Shown here in pieces: positions 1-11,814 of a stretch of 64,000 nucleotides of DNA (position 1 is the stretch's first letter; every line of letters begins with the position of its first letter). The position numbers were made by a program, and so were the translations under genes. Source of the stretch: Brachycybe producta (taxonomy: Eukaryota > Arthropoda > Diplopoda > Playtdesmida > Andrognathidae); assembly GCA_036925085.1 (NCBI GenBank), contig JAUPFP010000006.1:977001-1041000 (forward strand), read 5' to 3'. Below the pieces are notes generated by a model. It was not told the DNA's origin. It worked only from the letters and a program-made list of their open reading frames with translations, and ran no database searches.

Positions 1-2365
1 ACATTGATGACCATGTTGACTGCTAGGTATCTTGTGATGAAATATACTAATCACGGTATTCAGCATTACTATATGGGTATTTGTATCGGAGCACCGGAAC
101 AGTCTGTATCCACCGAATCGTATCTACTGCCTTTCGAAATACAAGTTTGGGTCGTTGCAATTGTCATGCTTATTTTTTCGATTGTTCTTCTCGCCATCAC
201 GGTTGTTTTCACTCCTTTTTCTGATGCCGAAACTTTGCAGAGGACTTCGTCGCAAAGCACGGCTTATTGGATTTTTAGTGGAACGTTTTTTATAGATGGT
301 GTGTAAATAAGTTTGGTGTGTGTATGATGGTGTAAGATGTAAAAAGGTGTGTAAAAATAAGTTTGTTAGAAACTAGAATAGTAGGCGAATTTGCTAAAAA
401 TGTTTGCATGACGATATATCGCTTAAAGTTTATTTTGTTTGATATCGTTTTCGGGTTTTCTAGTTTCTAATAAACTTGGAAGTATTTTTCTTAAGCCGGT
501 TTTAAAGTTTAAAACACCTTCAAACTCTGGTTATTCCATTTTTTTCGGGAGGAAATTTGAGAAAAACTTAAAAGTGTTTTAGAAACTAGAAGAGGAGCTC
601 GATCCCATAAGAGTTTGATATACATTATTTTAAAATAAACTTTTTATGTCAGTTTTAAAATTATATAACTTTAAACAAACGATACTTTCTAAAATTTTCG
701 TCTATAAAAAGCTTATTTTGAAAGATATCAACATGAAAATACTATGAAGTGATTCCGTTACCGTTTCTAGTTTCTTCTTAGCGTTGCTCTTATGAAGCAC
801 AAGATTTTTACTTCCAAATCAACTACCACTTTTCGATTGCAAAATGAAGTCGCAGGTGTTTGGACTGTGGCCACAATATGTTTTCTATGAAAAGGCTCAA
901 AGTGGTCAGTTTCGATGACAACTCGACTTCATTTTGCAGGACTTGGAAAAGTGGTCAACAAGTGATCTGTATGCCAAATAGCCTTATACATTACATCTAA
1001 AAATAATGTATTTGATTTAGTTTTTGATGAAACACCGAGCACGTCAGTGAAGATCATTCTGAGGACATTGCAGGTGTCCATCATGGTCACTTTCATTTAT
1101 TATACATCGTTGTTCACATCAGCGTTGGCGTATCGTGGTGACGATCATCTAGTCAAAACTTTGGAAGATGTTTACGATAGTCACGAATATGGAGCAATCG
1201 CGATACCACATGCACGTTTTTACGATCACTTTAGAGTAAAAAAAAAACAAAATTAAAATTTGATTTTTCTATTAATATTTTGTTTTAAAATTAAGGCTGC
1301 TAACAGTGGAGTCTATGCTGATATTTGGAGGAGCAAATTGTCCAAAATGAAGATCGGCGATCTTCCAAAGGACACTGCTGAAGGTCTGAAAATGGTCAAA
1401 CGTAAAAAATACGCTTTTCTTCATGATAGAATTGCAATGGTGTACGAAGCTGGCAGAGATTGTAGCATAATTATCAGCAATTCCAGATACAATTCGGAAT
1501 ATTCTTACGTTGGTGCTCGAATGGATTTTCCCTACACGAGAATTATTTCTTTTCAGTAACAACTTTTTTCTTCTCCTAACTTAGTTGGTTTACAAACGGC
1601 TGATTTTTTTAACTCTAATTGTTCTGTTTCTAGAAGAGCAAAATGAAGAGAAAATAATATGGGTAGCTCAATTTTATGTTGATATCAAAATAAACAAGAG
1701 CTTATTTTGACACTATAAACACCATCTTGATCCTTGTAGGGTGGCAATCACTGCTAACAGTGACTCTTGCTCAATGTTAACAGTGATTGCCACCCAACAA
1801 GGGGAAGAAAAATGAAAACTAAATTTTTCTATTTTTATTCTTAATAATAACATTTTCATGTTAACATTTTTCAAAATAAACTTTTTATAGACCAAAAAAT
1901 TAAAAAAAATATTATCTGTTTAAAGTTGGCTTATTTTCAAACTTACATAAAAAGCTTATTTTGAAAGAAATCAGCATAAAAATACCCTTAAGTGATCGAG
2001 CTACCCTTCCGATTTCTTTAACTTCTTAAACTGTTTGCATCTGAAGGACAGAATAATCAATAGTTAGAAAAACCCCGTTTACATTTTAAAACAACTTTAA
2101 GAAAGTGTATTTAAATTATTGTTTATTTTTTTTCAGATTATTACTTATGAATGAAAAGGGAATTTTGGATCATATCAAGAAGAAGTATTTTCCCGATTAC
2201 CGAGAACTATGTAAAACATTACCAAATGAAAATAGTTCACTGAGTGTAACTCAAGTTATTGGATTATTTTTCGTAATCGCTGTTGGAGTCACGGGGTCAC
2301 TTTTCGCTCTTTTGATAGAAATATTAGTTTTCAAGTTGAAAAATGATCGAATACGTTTAAAGTAA
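1..2365 (+). CDS. Ionotropic receptor copy 1 (partial, 5' end outside window)
   Basis: 3' half of a ligand-gated ion channel of the ionotropic glutamate receptor/IR family, expected in the plasma membrane. Exons join(1..298,1021..1235,1296..1555,2137..2365); all boundaries are GT/AG and keep frame with copies 2-5. It encodes the end of ligand lobe S1, M1 (PFEIQVW onward), the pore loop, M3 (YYTSLFTSALA, in place of the classical SYTANLAAFLT), lobe S2 (KYAFLHD) and M4 with a short Lys/Arg-rich tail. The S1 arginine (TARYLVMKY) is kept; the S2 position that is Glu in the other copies is Asp, and the Thr position is Ala. It is clearly the most diverged member of the array. Two foldback repeats lie in its first intron and one in its last. 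Upstream exons are off the window. Confidence 0.85.
495..800. repeat. Family-A foldback MITE (intron 1 of receptor copy 1)
   Basis: Family A is a long inverted repeat of about 300-450 bp. The left arm reads TTAAGGTGGTTTTAAAGTGT, then ATTCTGTCTTTCAGG, CTAGAAGGGTAGCTCAATCA, TATTTTCATGTTGATATCTT and TCAAAATAAACTTTTTATG; the right arm is its reverse complement. Ends at or near TTAA. No open frame, so non-autonomous. This copy keeps most of both arms. Confidence 0.75.
800..1000. repeat. Family-G palindromic repeat
   Basis: GATTGCAAAATGAAGTCGCAGG and the inverted CTTCATTTTGCAG around AATATGTTTTCTATG. Related copies near 5440, 18930 and 21725. Confidence 0.6.
1605..2104. repeat. Family-A foldback MITE, interrupted by a small hairpin (intron 3 of receptor copy 1)
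   Basis: Both arms present. An unrelated palindrome at about 1725-1801 splits the left arm. Confidence 0.7.
1725..1801. repeat. Small palindrome nested in a family-A copy
   Basis: GGGTGGCAATCACTG and CAGTGATTGCCACCC are perfect inverted repeats around a short loop. Family unknown; one copy seen. Confidence 0.7.
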
Positions 2366-3706
2366 CTTAGTCACATTGGATGATTTGTATTCATTTTATC
2401 AGTTTTCAAAAAAAAAATACATTGCATATTGAGATTGCACATTTAATGTGTAAATTATAGCCGTTTGTCATTTCAACTTATAAGCGTTGACGTTGTCATT
2501 ATTTTTGTAACAGACATTTATGAAAAAAAAGCGATAATCGAAGAATATAGAGAAGTTACTATGAGTAATCGAGTCAATGTTAAGAACACATTATAATTAC
2601 TAATAAGTTAAGATCTTTTATGCAAATGAAAATAAAAAAAATGTGCAAATTCTTTTTAAAAATTATGCATTTTATGCAAATAAAAAATAATCCCCCCTCC
2701 AGAAAGAAAATGCAAAACATACAATTTTTATGCAATAAAAAATCTATTTTACAAAAACTCAATTAATTAAATGTCTAAAGTAATTAATAGCCACAATCAT
2801 GAAAAGCAATAATACAAAAAATAGAAAATGAAAACGATTTGGTCTTTTTTAGAATTTTTCTTTTCTGACCAAAAATGTGTTTTTAAAGAAATAAGTGAAA
2901 CTATGCATTTTTACTTTGTATTAAACTGATCACATGTATTGCAAATATGACAGTTATTTGGCATCATAGTTAACCCAAAAGGGGTTAGACCTGTCATTAT
3001 GTGTTTTGTTTGGATTTTATGCAAACGTTTGGCCTTAGTAATTAGTAATTACTAATTTGTAATTATACCAAAATGTTTCATGGTTACTGCATGGCCGTTA
3101 TTATTTACGGTATGCTAACCGTTTTAGGAATACTGCTAAACCTTGTTATAAATTTAATTAATTTTAGTACAAATTTGTAATATTTTGTGTAGAGTGTGGT
3201 AGTAATTTGAATATCAACTAATAATTTTGACAACTTGCATTTTTAATCGTTAGAAGAAATACATTATTTTAGCATTGATATTGTGAGAGTGACAAGAGAC
3301 CGTAAACATGTTTTCCAACTTGATGAAGCAAACCAACAATTATTAATATTTTTTATTTAATAATCGACACTTGTCATATTAAAACAAAAACATACACATG
3401 ACTAATATATATAATTAGTCATATTATATTATTCAGTAAAATGTTTTCCTTATAATGATCCGATTAATTGGTTTGTTATTGAGTTGGAGTAAAAATTGTA
3501 ATTTGTTGAATATGTATTTTGTTATAGGCAGCTGTCGTCAAGGGATTTATACCCTTTTGCCGGTTTATTCAATAATAATAATTATAATGAATTAATGAAT
3601 TTTAATAGACGTTTTGATAATGACTTTTCAAAGAAGCCACTTCAAAATTGGGTATATCATCATTCATCACGGTTAGATTCTTTTATTGGTCTTTCATTTG
3701 AATAAC
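2366..3706. other. Intergenic, between receptor copies 1 and 2
   Basis: AT-rich (homopolymer A/T runs) with no convincing coding signal. Short blocks resemble the intergenic DNA after copies 2 and 3: ATTTAATGTG(T/C)AAATTAT followed by TTTGTCATTT near 2440-2480 and 11950-11990, and TAATTACTAATT near 3045-3060 and 12115-12130. These look like remnants of the duplicated unit or shared 3' ends. Confidence 0.6.
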
Positions 3707-6700
3707 ATGTCCAAATTTCTTACGAAGCCTTTTATTTTTTCGGTATTGTATTTTGTGATTTTGGAAAGTTTTGTTATAACAGGCAAACAACGAGGTATAT
3801 AAATGTATAAATATCACTATAAATGTTTGTTATAATTAGTCTTCTTTTATTATTTTATTTTAGATTATTTCTGCCAAAACACAGATGAAAAATTTCATTC
3901 AAATCTTTCAAACACGATGTGTAGACATGAAGATATTTTACGAACTCATCACCTTCAATCTGTTTCATCTTTTCATCAAATTCATTACGTTGTTCAGAAT
4001 GCTGTAATTGAAAGTATTGCCGATTTGATGATTTATTGGAAGAGATTCAGAGGAGTTTTATTGATGGACGATCATTATGGTGAAATTTTTATTATTTAAA
4101 GTTTGAATTAATTATTATGTAAGTTAAAATGTTCTAAAATGAACAGCTGATTATCGAATTCTGGTTATTGTGCGGATTCGGAAGAAATTGAAAGTGTCTT
4201 AGAAACTAAAATGGTAGCTGAATTACTTAAGGTGGTTATTCTGTCTTTCAGGTGCCTTATACTGTGTTTTAGAAACTAGAAGGGTGGCTCAATCACTTAA
4301 GAGTTAAGAGTAAGAGACCCGTTGATATCTTTCAAAATACCCTTTTTATGTCAGTTTGTAAATGACCAAATTTTAAGTAGATGACACTTAGAAGACATTA
4401 TATTTAAATTTTTGTCTAGGTATTTTTGTCAAGTATCACCATGAAAATACTCTTGAGTGATTGAGCTACCCCTCTAGTTTTTAAAACACTTTCTAGTTTC
4501 TCCTAATTTTGATCCTCAAAGACAGAATTAATTAAGAGTTCGAGAACCGTTTATACTTAATAGGATTTATTTTCTTATTTTCTAAGGTTTACAGTTGTCT
4601 TTCTCAAAGAATTACTTAGAGAATCGAAACATCAATGCCGCTGTCTATTTGGTGAATTCTACTATGATTTTTGAAGATCTAATCGAAGAAATAGCCACAG
4701 AACGTTCAGATATTGTTGTAATTTGCAACCAGTTTTATACAACATCCATAATGAATGTGGTAATGGTAGCATTAAAAAAATTTACTATTGAGCCACCAAA
4801 CACAGTGATTCATGTTATGAAATGCCTTTTTTCAGGCAATTCGACTGAATATTTTCAACCGTACGGTCAGTTGGATTATTGTTGGTGCCACCGTACCAGA
4901 GCCATTGCTTCGAGTCGAAATAAAGATCAATTCGCAAGTGACTTTAGCAGTTCCAGTGTTTCATTCTTCGATGATGGATGAAGTTCACTTTCGAGATGTG
5001 TTTTTTGGTCACGATACAATGAAAACTGAGTCTGTGAAAATCGCTTCTTGGAACGTTTCAAGCCGATTATCCATTCTTGAGTTTCTTGACTATAGGGAGA
5101 AAACTGACGGTCTTTTTGGTCGAATGTCTTCCGCTGTAATCTTTGAAGTAATTCTCTAAGTATCGCCCAAGCAGGGCCGTAAGGCCGCATCACACGAATA
5201 CCGTGTATGCGTACCCTTGTTACGGCGCTGATCGCAAAGCATTGTGAGAAGTAATCTATGTTTTCTTGTATTATGGTAGCATGCTCCTTTTTCGATGGTT
5301 TCTTACAGTGAGAACGGTTCTCTTGTGACCAGAGGATTCGTACTGGACTTAGTCTCTGAGATCTTAAAAAGCTTGAACATGCAGTGAGTGAAATATAAGA
5401 TTTTTGCAGGATTATTTAATATGACTCTTATGTTCTTGGCACACAAACCACATTTCGACTACAAAATGAAGTCTGGTTCTCCTCAAAATCGACCACATTG
5501 AGTCGTTCCATAGAAAATACATTGCAACCACAGTCTGCAACCACCTGCGACTTCATTTTGTAGTCGAAAAGTAGTCTGTGTGGAAAGGGTCTTATTCATA
5601 ACATGAATTTTTTTTATATATATATAAAGGTATACAGTAAGGAAAGTTAAGTCGGAATTTGGAATTTCAGTGAATGGAACTTTCACAGGATTTGTCGGGT
5701 TGCTCAACCGAAAGGTGTTGTTTTTCTCTTGTAATTCTTCCTTCCTCGTAATTTATTTTTGTTTCATGTGTCGTATATAATTTCAGGAGGCCGATTATGC
5801 TTTAAATGTGTTGGCCATGCTTTCTTCTCGTATGCTTGCTGTTAGATTTGTAGGTGTCTTTTACAAAGGATACATAGGAATTGCTTACAACCGACCGGAA
5901 CCTTTCATGCCTCCTACGGCTTATTTTCTTCCGTTTAGTTTTCGTGTTTGGATTGTGACTTTTGCCACTTGTATTGTTCTAATTGCAGCAGTGGCTCTAG
6001 CGTGGTTTATGTCACGATTATATTACGAGGATGGAACTGAGCACCGTTCAAGATCTACTCTTTCGATGATTTTCTGCGGAGACTTCATCGTGGAAGTGAC
6101 GGATAATCCTCGTAGTCTCCTTACGAAGATTTTTTACGGAACGCTTCTCGTGACGACCGTATTATTGTTCACCTACTACACTTCGGTGTTCACTTCGTTT
6201 TTAACGCATCGTGAAGTGGATTTGCCATTTGATGACATGGAAGGAGTTGTTACGAATCAAGCGTACAAAGTTCTACTTGTGAGAGATACAAGATACGAAG
6301 ACATTATGGCAGTAGGTGGTATTTTATAAGAAGTGATTGACTTTCATAATTCTCATGATTCTTATAATTTTTAGTATAAAGCAAGAAAGGTATGTAGGTC
6401 TGCATTTCTTAGTTATGAAATTGCTTTAATTTATTTTCAGACTGCAACTTCTGGAGTTTATTCAGATATTTGGAAGAAAGTGATGAAGTCTGGTGGTAGA
6501 GATTGGTTTCCAAAATCTTTCAAAAGAGCTTACGATGTGATGTTGACTGGAAAGTACGCTTTTATAACGGAAGGTGTTTCGACAACGTATCTTGCTTTCG
6601 ACAACTGTACCGTCTCTTTCACCTCAAAAATATATAATAAGGAATTTTATTTTATGGCTGCTAGACATGATTTCCCCTTTTCGAGCTTCATACGTTTAGG

Positions 6701-7022
6701 GTGATTTTTAAACGTGTTAATATCATGTTTGTTTATTGGAACTTGATTATTGTTTTGTTTTGTTAGATTGATTAGGTCCATGGAAGGAGGACTAATCGCT
6801 CGGCTCTCGAGGCAGTATAAGCTAGAAGGGAGACCACCGTGCTCGACGGCAAGCAAAAGTTCTACTCTGGGTCTCAACCAGGTCGTAGGTGTTTTTGTCT
6901 TATGGAGCTGTGGGGTTTTACTTTCTCTTCTGAGTTTAATCTTAGAAATGACTGTCTTAAGAAAGTATGCTGTATCGGAAATCAATATGTTGACCACTTT
7001 ATCTGCAAATGGGAACTTTTAA
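3707..7022 (+). CDS. Ionotropic receptor copy 2 (complete, 672 aa)
   Basis: Exons join(3707..3794,3864..4079,4587..4759,4836..5147,5280..5383,5630..5714,5787..6311,6441..6700,6767..7022) give one open frame of 672 residues with GT/AG introns. Order: signal peptide (1-26), an N-terminal domain of about 240 residues, S1, M1 (about 380-402), pore loop (about 418-430), M3 ending YYTSVFTSFLT (456-466), S2, M4 (about 626-650) and a short tail. Arg341 (SSRMLAVRF), Thr494 (RDTRYED) and Glu545 (KYAFITE) align with the glutamate-binding Arg, Thr and Glu of AMPA receptors. The pore has GDFIVEV where AMPA receptors have the Q/R site, so Val-Glu sits there. Like other IRs it should act as a sensory cation channel; the ligand is unknown. 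A MITE sits in intron 2. The start is the only Met giving a signal peptide in the exon. Confidence 0.9.
4145..4562. repeat. Family-A foldback MITE, composite (intron 2 of receptor copy 2)
   Basis: Both arms, plus a second left end (TTAAGGTGGTTATTCTGTC) near 4228, which suggests one copy partly overlaid on another. Confidence 0.65.
5440..5590. repeat. Family-G palindromic repeat (intron 5 of receptor copy 2)
   Basis: TTCGACTACAAAATGAAGTC and inverse CTTCATTTTGTAGTCGAAA. Confidence 0.65.
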
Positions 7023-7920
7023 AAATGCAGTGTATTTTCAGTTTTAATTTTATTGTAACTAATTGAAAATATTGGTTACGAATTTTTTTAAACCTTATTG
7101 AAAATGAGGGCGCATTTGTCAAAATCTATTAATAATTCATTAAAAGACACATCAAATTGATGATTTGATGACCAGTCAATTTGTCTTGTTAATGTGCATC
7201 TTGTTATTGTAGCACTTGTCAATATTTGGTTGTAGTTTATGAATAAGTGATGATCGCAAGAATTGTTTCTATTGTTTAATAAATGAGCAAGTCCATCAGT
7301 GTCGGCTTTAGGTCAGGGCAACATGGGGCACCAACTCTGGGCATAACTTTTGAGAAAGCCATTAAAAAAATTTGTTGAAACGTTCTAAGAAAATGATTTT
7401 AACTGGTTTTGTAATTACTTTTAAAATTATCATTTATCACCAACTATTCTAGTTTGAATTTCTTTGTAATGTTTTTTTTGCTGAGCAACGTTTACTAGAA
7501 AAATAATAAATTTTCTCAAAACCGCGTGTTGGGAGAAGAGACCTCCTATAGAATATAATAACCACGTAGGCCATGCGGGGGACAAAACAAAATAAATATC
7601 TATTCAGCCACCTTAAATAAAAAAAAAAACAATTTTGAATTATTAACTTTATGTTATGTCAATGAAAAATAACTGTCTGAATTTTTGACATTTCATAGAT
7701 TATGGTCATTTATTTCTAACATTTGTCACCCATTAGTTTAATGATGAAAATGATTGCTTTTTATTGAGTTGTAGTAAAAATAAAAATAAATTGGTGGCCC
7801 TTGGAACAATCTTGATAAATTGTAAGAGAATTGAAGTTTGACATTAAGACAAAGTATTTGTGTTTGCGTGTCTGTAGTTTTTAAATACCGGTATGGTTTA
7901 AGAAATTCGAATAACTTGAA
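7023..7920. other. Intergenic, between receptor copies 2 and 3
   Basis: No gene seen. A stretch at about 7300-7610 begins TGTCGGCTTTAGGTCAGGGC and contains GGGGCACC- and CATGCGGGGG-like patches unlike its AT-rich flanks; it may be an old transposon end, unproven. Confidence 0.5.
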
Positions 7921-10900
7921 ATGTTGTATAATAATTCATTTTATGTAATTGTTATGGTCTTTATCATGATACATTGGCTTATCATAGCTGAATTACAAGG
8001 TTTAAACAAATTGTTGTGGTTTGGGCTACTTGAAATTGACGTTTGTAATTAATTTTCATTTTTTATTCTGTGTTAGATGATTTGTGCTCGAATACAAATG
8101 GAGTAATTTATTCGACATTGTCAAGTGGTACTAATGGCTCCACTTGCATACGTGAAAATAATTTACGAAGTCATCATCTTCGGCCAGCTAGATTCTGGCA
8201 TGAAATTCATTATGTCGTTCAGAATGCTGTAATCGAAAGTATTGCGGATCTAATGCTTTATTGGAAGAGATTTGAAGGAGTTTTTTTACTGGATAGTAGT
8301 TATGGTAATTATAATTTAAGATGGTTTATGAGCAGCTGATTTTCGAACTCTTGATTGTTTTAGCTTTCAGAAGAGCAAAATTAAGAGAAATTAGTGTTTT
8401 AGAAACTAGAAGGGTAGCTCAATCACTTGAGGGTATTTTTTGCATAGTGATTTTTTTTTTCAAAATAAACTTTTTATAAACGAAGTCTATAAAGTCTGAT
8501 AAAAATTGGGTTACTTTCAAACTCACATAAAAAGCTTATTTTGAAAGATATTAACATGAAAATGTCCATAAGTGATTGAGCTACTCTTCTAGTTTCTAAA
8601 ACATATCCAAGTCTTTCTTGATTTTGCAACTAAAAGGCAAATAATCAGTGTTCGAGAGGCATTTACACTTTAAAACAACTTGAATATAATTTAGTTTAAC
8701 TTTTTGTCTTTAAGGTGTGCAGATTTCCTTATTGAAAAATTACTTTGAAAATGTAAACATTGTCGCCGAGGTTTATTTCGTTAATACTTCCATGGTATTC
8801 GAAGACTTAATCGAAGAAATAACCAAGAAGAGTTCAAACATCATCGTGATTTGTAGCCAATCATGTACAAAATCCATTCTGAATGTGGTAAAGTCTGTTT
8901 TGAATGACAAGATTTGTATGTTGAGTTGATTAGTATTTTTTTAGGCAATTCAACGAAACCTTTTTAACTATACAATTAGTTGGATAATTGTTAGTAGTGC
9001 TTCTGTTCCGAAACCTTTACTTGAAGTAGAAATAAAGCCGAATTCTCAAGTGACTTTAGCCGTTCCAGTGGCTACAAACATGATGGACGAAGTTGTCTTT
9101 TTGGATGTTTTCTTTGGCTCCATTACAAATAAAACCGAGTCTGTAAAATTCGCTTCATGGAATGTCACGAGAAGATTGTCTGTTCTAGAATTTCTGGATC
9201 ACGAAAATAGAATTCACGGTCTTTTAGGTCGTGTTTCATCTGGAGTAATTCTTGATGTAAAATTTATAATTTATGAATTTGCTGATTCCATAATTTAAAT
9301 TATTGCATTACAATTCTCAATACAGCATGCTCCTTTTTCGATGGTTTCTTGCAATGTTTGCAGCACAACTCTGGCTGAGGGATACGTACTGGATATAATG
9401 GCCATGGTTCTGGAAAGTCTCAACATGCTGTCAGTGAGAGATGTGATTTTGGTTGTTTCAGGTGATGTCCTTTAAGTAATTGTTTGCTTAACTTATAAAA
9501 GGTACACAGTTACAGAAATTAAAACTGAATATGGAGTTGCAGTGAATGGTTCCTTCACTGGAATCATTGGTTTTCTTCAGAGAAAGGTAATTAATTGAAT
9601 TTTAATTGGAAATTAATCAATAAAGTTATCAATACTATAATTAATACAATTTGATGAGTGATTCAGTGAGAGACTGTATGTTGTTAGAAACTAGAATAGT
9701 AGGTTTAAGAATCTTAATTTTAACTTAAGATGCAAAAAAAAATGGTATTTTTAAAATAAACTTCTTAAAAGCAATTTTGAAATAAAATGATTTTAAAATT
9801 GTTTTTAAGAAACTGGAAAAACATGTTAGAAACTAGAAGGGTAGCACAGTCACTTAAGAACATATTTGATATATTTTAAAATAAGGTTTTTTATGGCAGG
9901 TGATCACGTTTTAATTTTTGTCTATGAAAAGTTTATTTTGAAAGATATTAACATGAAAATACTACTAAGTGATTCAGCTGCCCTTCTAGTTTCTAACACA
10001 CTTTCAATTTCTCTTTAGTGTGTTGCTTCTTAAATGCAGAAATGCAAGAGTTTGAAAATGACCTATTCATATTTCATAAAACAACTTAAGAAGAAACTTG
10101 AAGAGTAATTTGAATTACGCAGAATAAATACTACGTACGTTCTAGTTTTTAATTAAACAATTAAAATGGGAAAAATATTGTTGAATGGAGACTTTCAACA
10201 TACTTCTCGGTTTTGTACATTTAATTTGCTATTGTTGTGATTTTTACATTTTTAGGAAGCTGATTTCTCTTTGAATGTTTTAGCCATGATTACGGATCGC
10301 GTAAATGCAGTTCGATTTGTAGGCGTTATTGGAAAAGGATTTTTAGGAATTGCTTACAATCGACCTGACCCATTTATGCCACCAACGGCCTACATTCTCC
10401 CGTTCAGTTTTAATGTGTGGATTCTGACAATTGCCACTTGTGTTATTCTAATCACTGCAGTGGCTTTAGGGTGGCGTTTGTCTCAAACATATTACGACTG
10501 TTCGTTAAGTCGTTATTCTGTACGAAATCGTTCGTGGTCAGTTTTTGCTAATATAGTCTCTGGAAACTTTATCTTGGAAGTCTTTGAGAATCCTCGTGGT
10601 CTTGTTACAAGGATATTTTACGGAACTCTTCTCGTAACTGTCGTCTTGTTGTTCTATCATTACACTTCGGTCTTCACTTCGTTTTTGACACAACATGAGA
10701 TCGATGTGCCGTTTGATGATATGGAAGGTATCGTTGCTAATCCGCATTACAAGGTTCTGGTAGTGAAAAATACAAGATACGAAGTTTTGTTGTCGGTAAG
10801 TATATACATTATAAATCCTTGGTGCCCACCGTAATGAAACATTAATTATGTTATTTTAATGTTGTTTCATGTGGACTGCAACTGATGGAGTTTATGCTAA

Positions 10901-11814
10901 AATCTGGAATAAAGTGTTGAGGGCAGGGGGCAGTTCGAAGTTTCCAACCTCATTCAAAGACGGCTACAAGATGATGTCCACCGGAAAATACGCTTTTGTA
11001 ACGGAAGGTTCTTCAACTATATATATGGCTTACGGCAACTGCAGCGTATCGTTTATTTCAAAAATATACAACAGAGAGTATTATTACATGGCGACTAGAC
11101 TCGATTTTCCTTTTGCGAGTTTGATTCGTTTAGGGTCAGTATAAATTTATCTCCTGAGAACTCAGTTTAATTTTTTTATTACTAATAGGACTAAAGATAT
11201 TCAGAAACCAAATGCATATTTTTCTTTTTCTGCACTTGTGGACGAACCACTGTGAAGTGCCGTTCATGTCAAAATGTCCCAATTATAGATATCCATAATA
11301 CCAGTATTTATTTAATTATGAATATTTGTAATATCCATAACTGAATTGTGGATATTCATAAATGAATTATAGATTTTGCCATTTTGCTATTTTGCCATAA
11401 ACGGCTCTTCATACTGGTCACTATTATTTAGAAATATGAAAAAAATAGAGAAAATTCTGAGAGAAAAAAAATACACATTAATAACATCGGGTTATTTTCA
11501 AATTTATTTATTAAAATATTACTATATAGTTAAACTATATAATAATTAGCTTTTCAGTGTTTTCTTCCAGCCAACTTAACTTATTCTTTTATTGTTTTTC
11601 AAGGCTGATGAGAGCCAGGGAAGGTGGAATCATCGCAAGGCTTTCGAGACAGTATAAACTAGAAGGACGACCACCGTGCTCGACGGCCGTCACCAGTGCT
11701 ACTCTCGGTTTCGATCAAGTCGTAGGTGTTTTCTTTGTGTGGGGTTGCGGAGTTTTGCTATCACTGTTTTGCTTAATTGTAGAAATGACAATTTTAAGTA
11801 AGTACGCAAAATAG
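7921..11814 (+). CDS. Ionotropic receptor copy 3 (663 aa; needs one non-AG acceptor)
   Basis: Exons join(7921..7999,8077..8304,8715..8887,8945..9256,9326..9429,9502..9586,10256..10795,10875..11134,11604..11814), same plan and phases as copies 2, 4 and 5. Arg342, Thr500 and Glu551 keep the glutamate-contact pattern; M3 ends HYTSVFTSFLT. Two oddities: the donor of exon 5 is GTCAGT, and exon 8, placed by homology at 10875 (TATDGVYAKIW), is preceded by TGTGG rather than an AG. The 79-bp intron before it (10796-10874) has no AG except at its own fifth base, and reading through it meets a stop. So the gene is either spliced at a non-canonical site, gives a truncated protein, or is a young pseudogene; the rest of the frame is intact. 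Two Mets are in frame in exon 1 (7921 and 7954); the first gives the length seen in the paralogs. Confidence 0.8.
8336..8692. repeat. Family-A foldback MITE (intron 2 of receptor copy 3)
   Basis: Arms with CTAGAAGGGTAGCTCAATCA and its inverse; nearly whole. Confidence 0.75.
9670..10090. repeat. Family-A foldback MITE, composite (intron 6 of receptor copy 3)
   Basis: Two left-arm starts (near 9685 and 9825) and one right arm. Confidence 0.65.
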
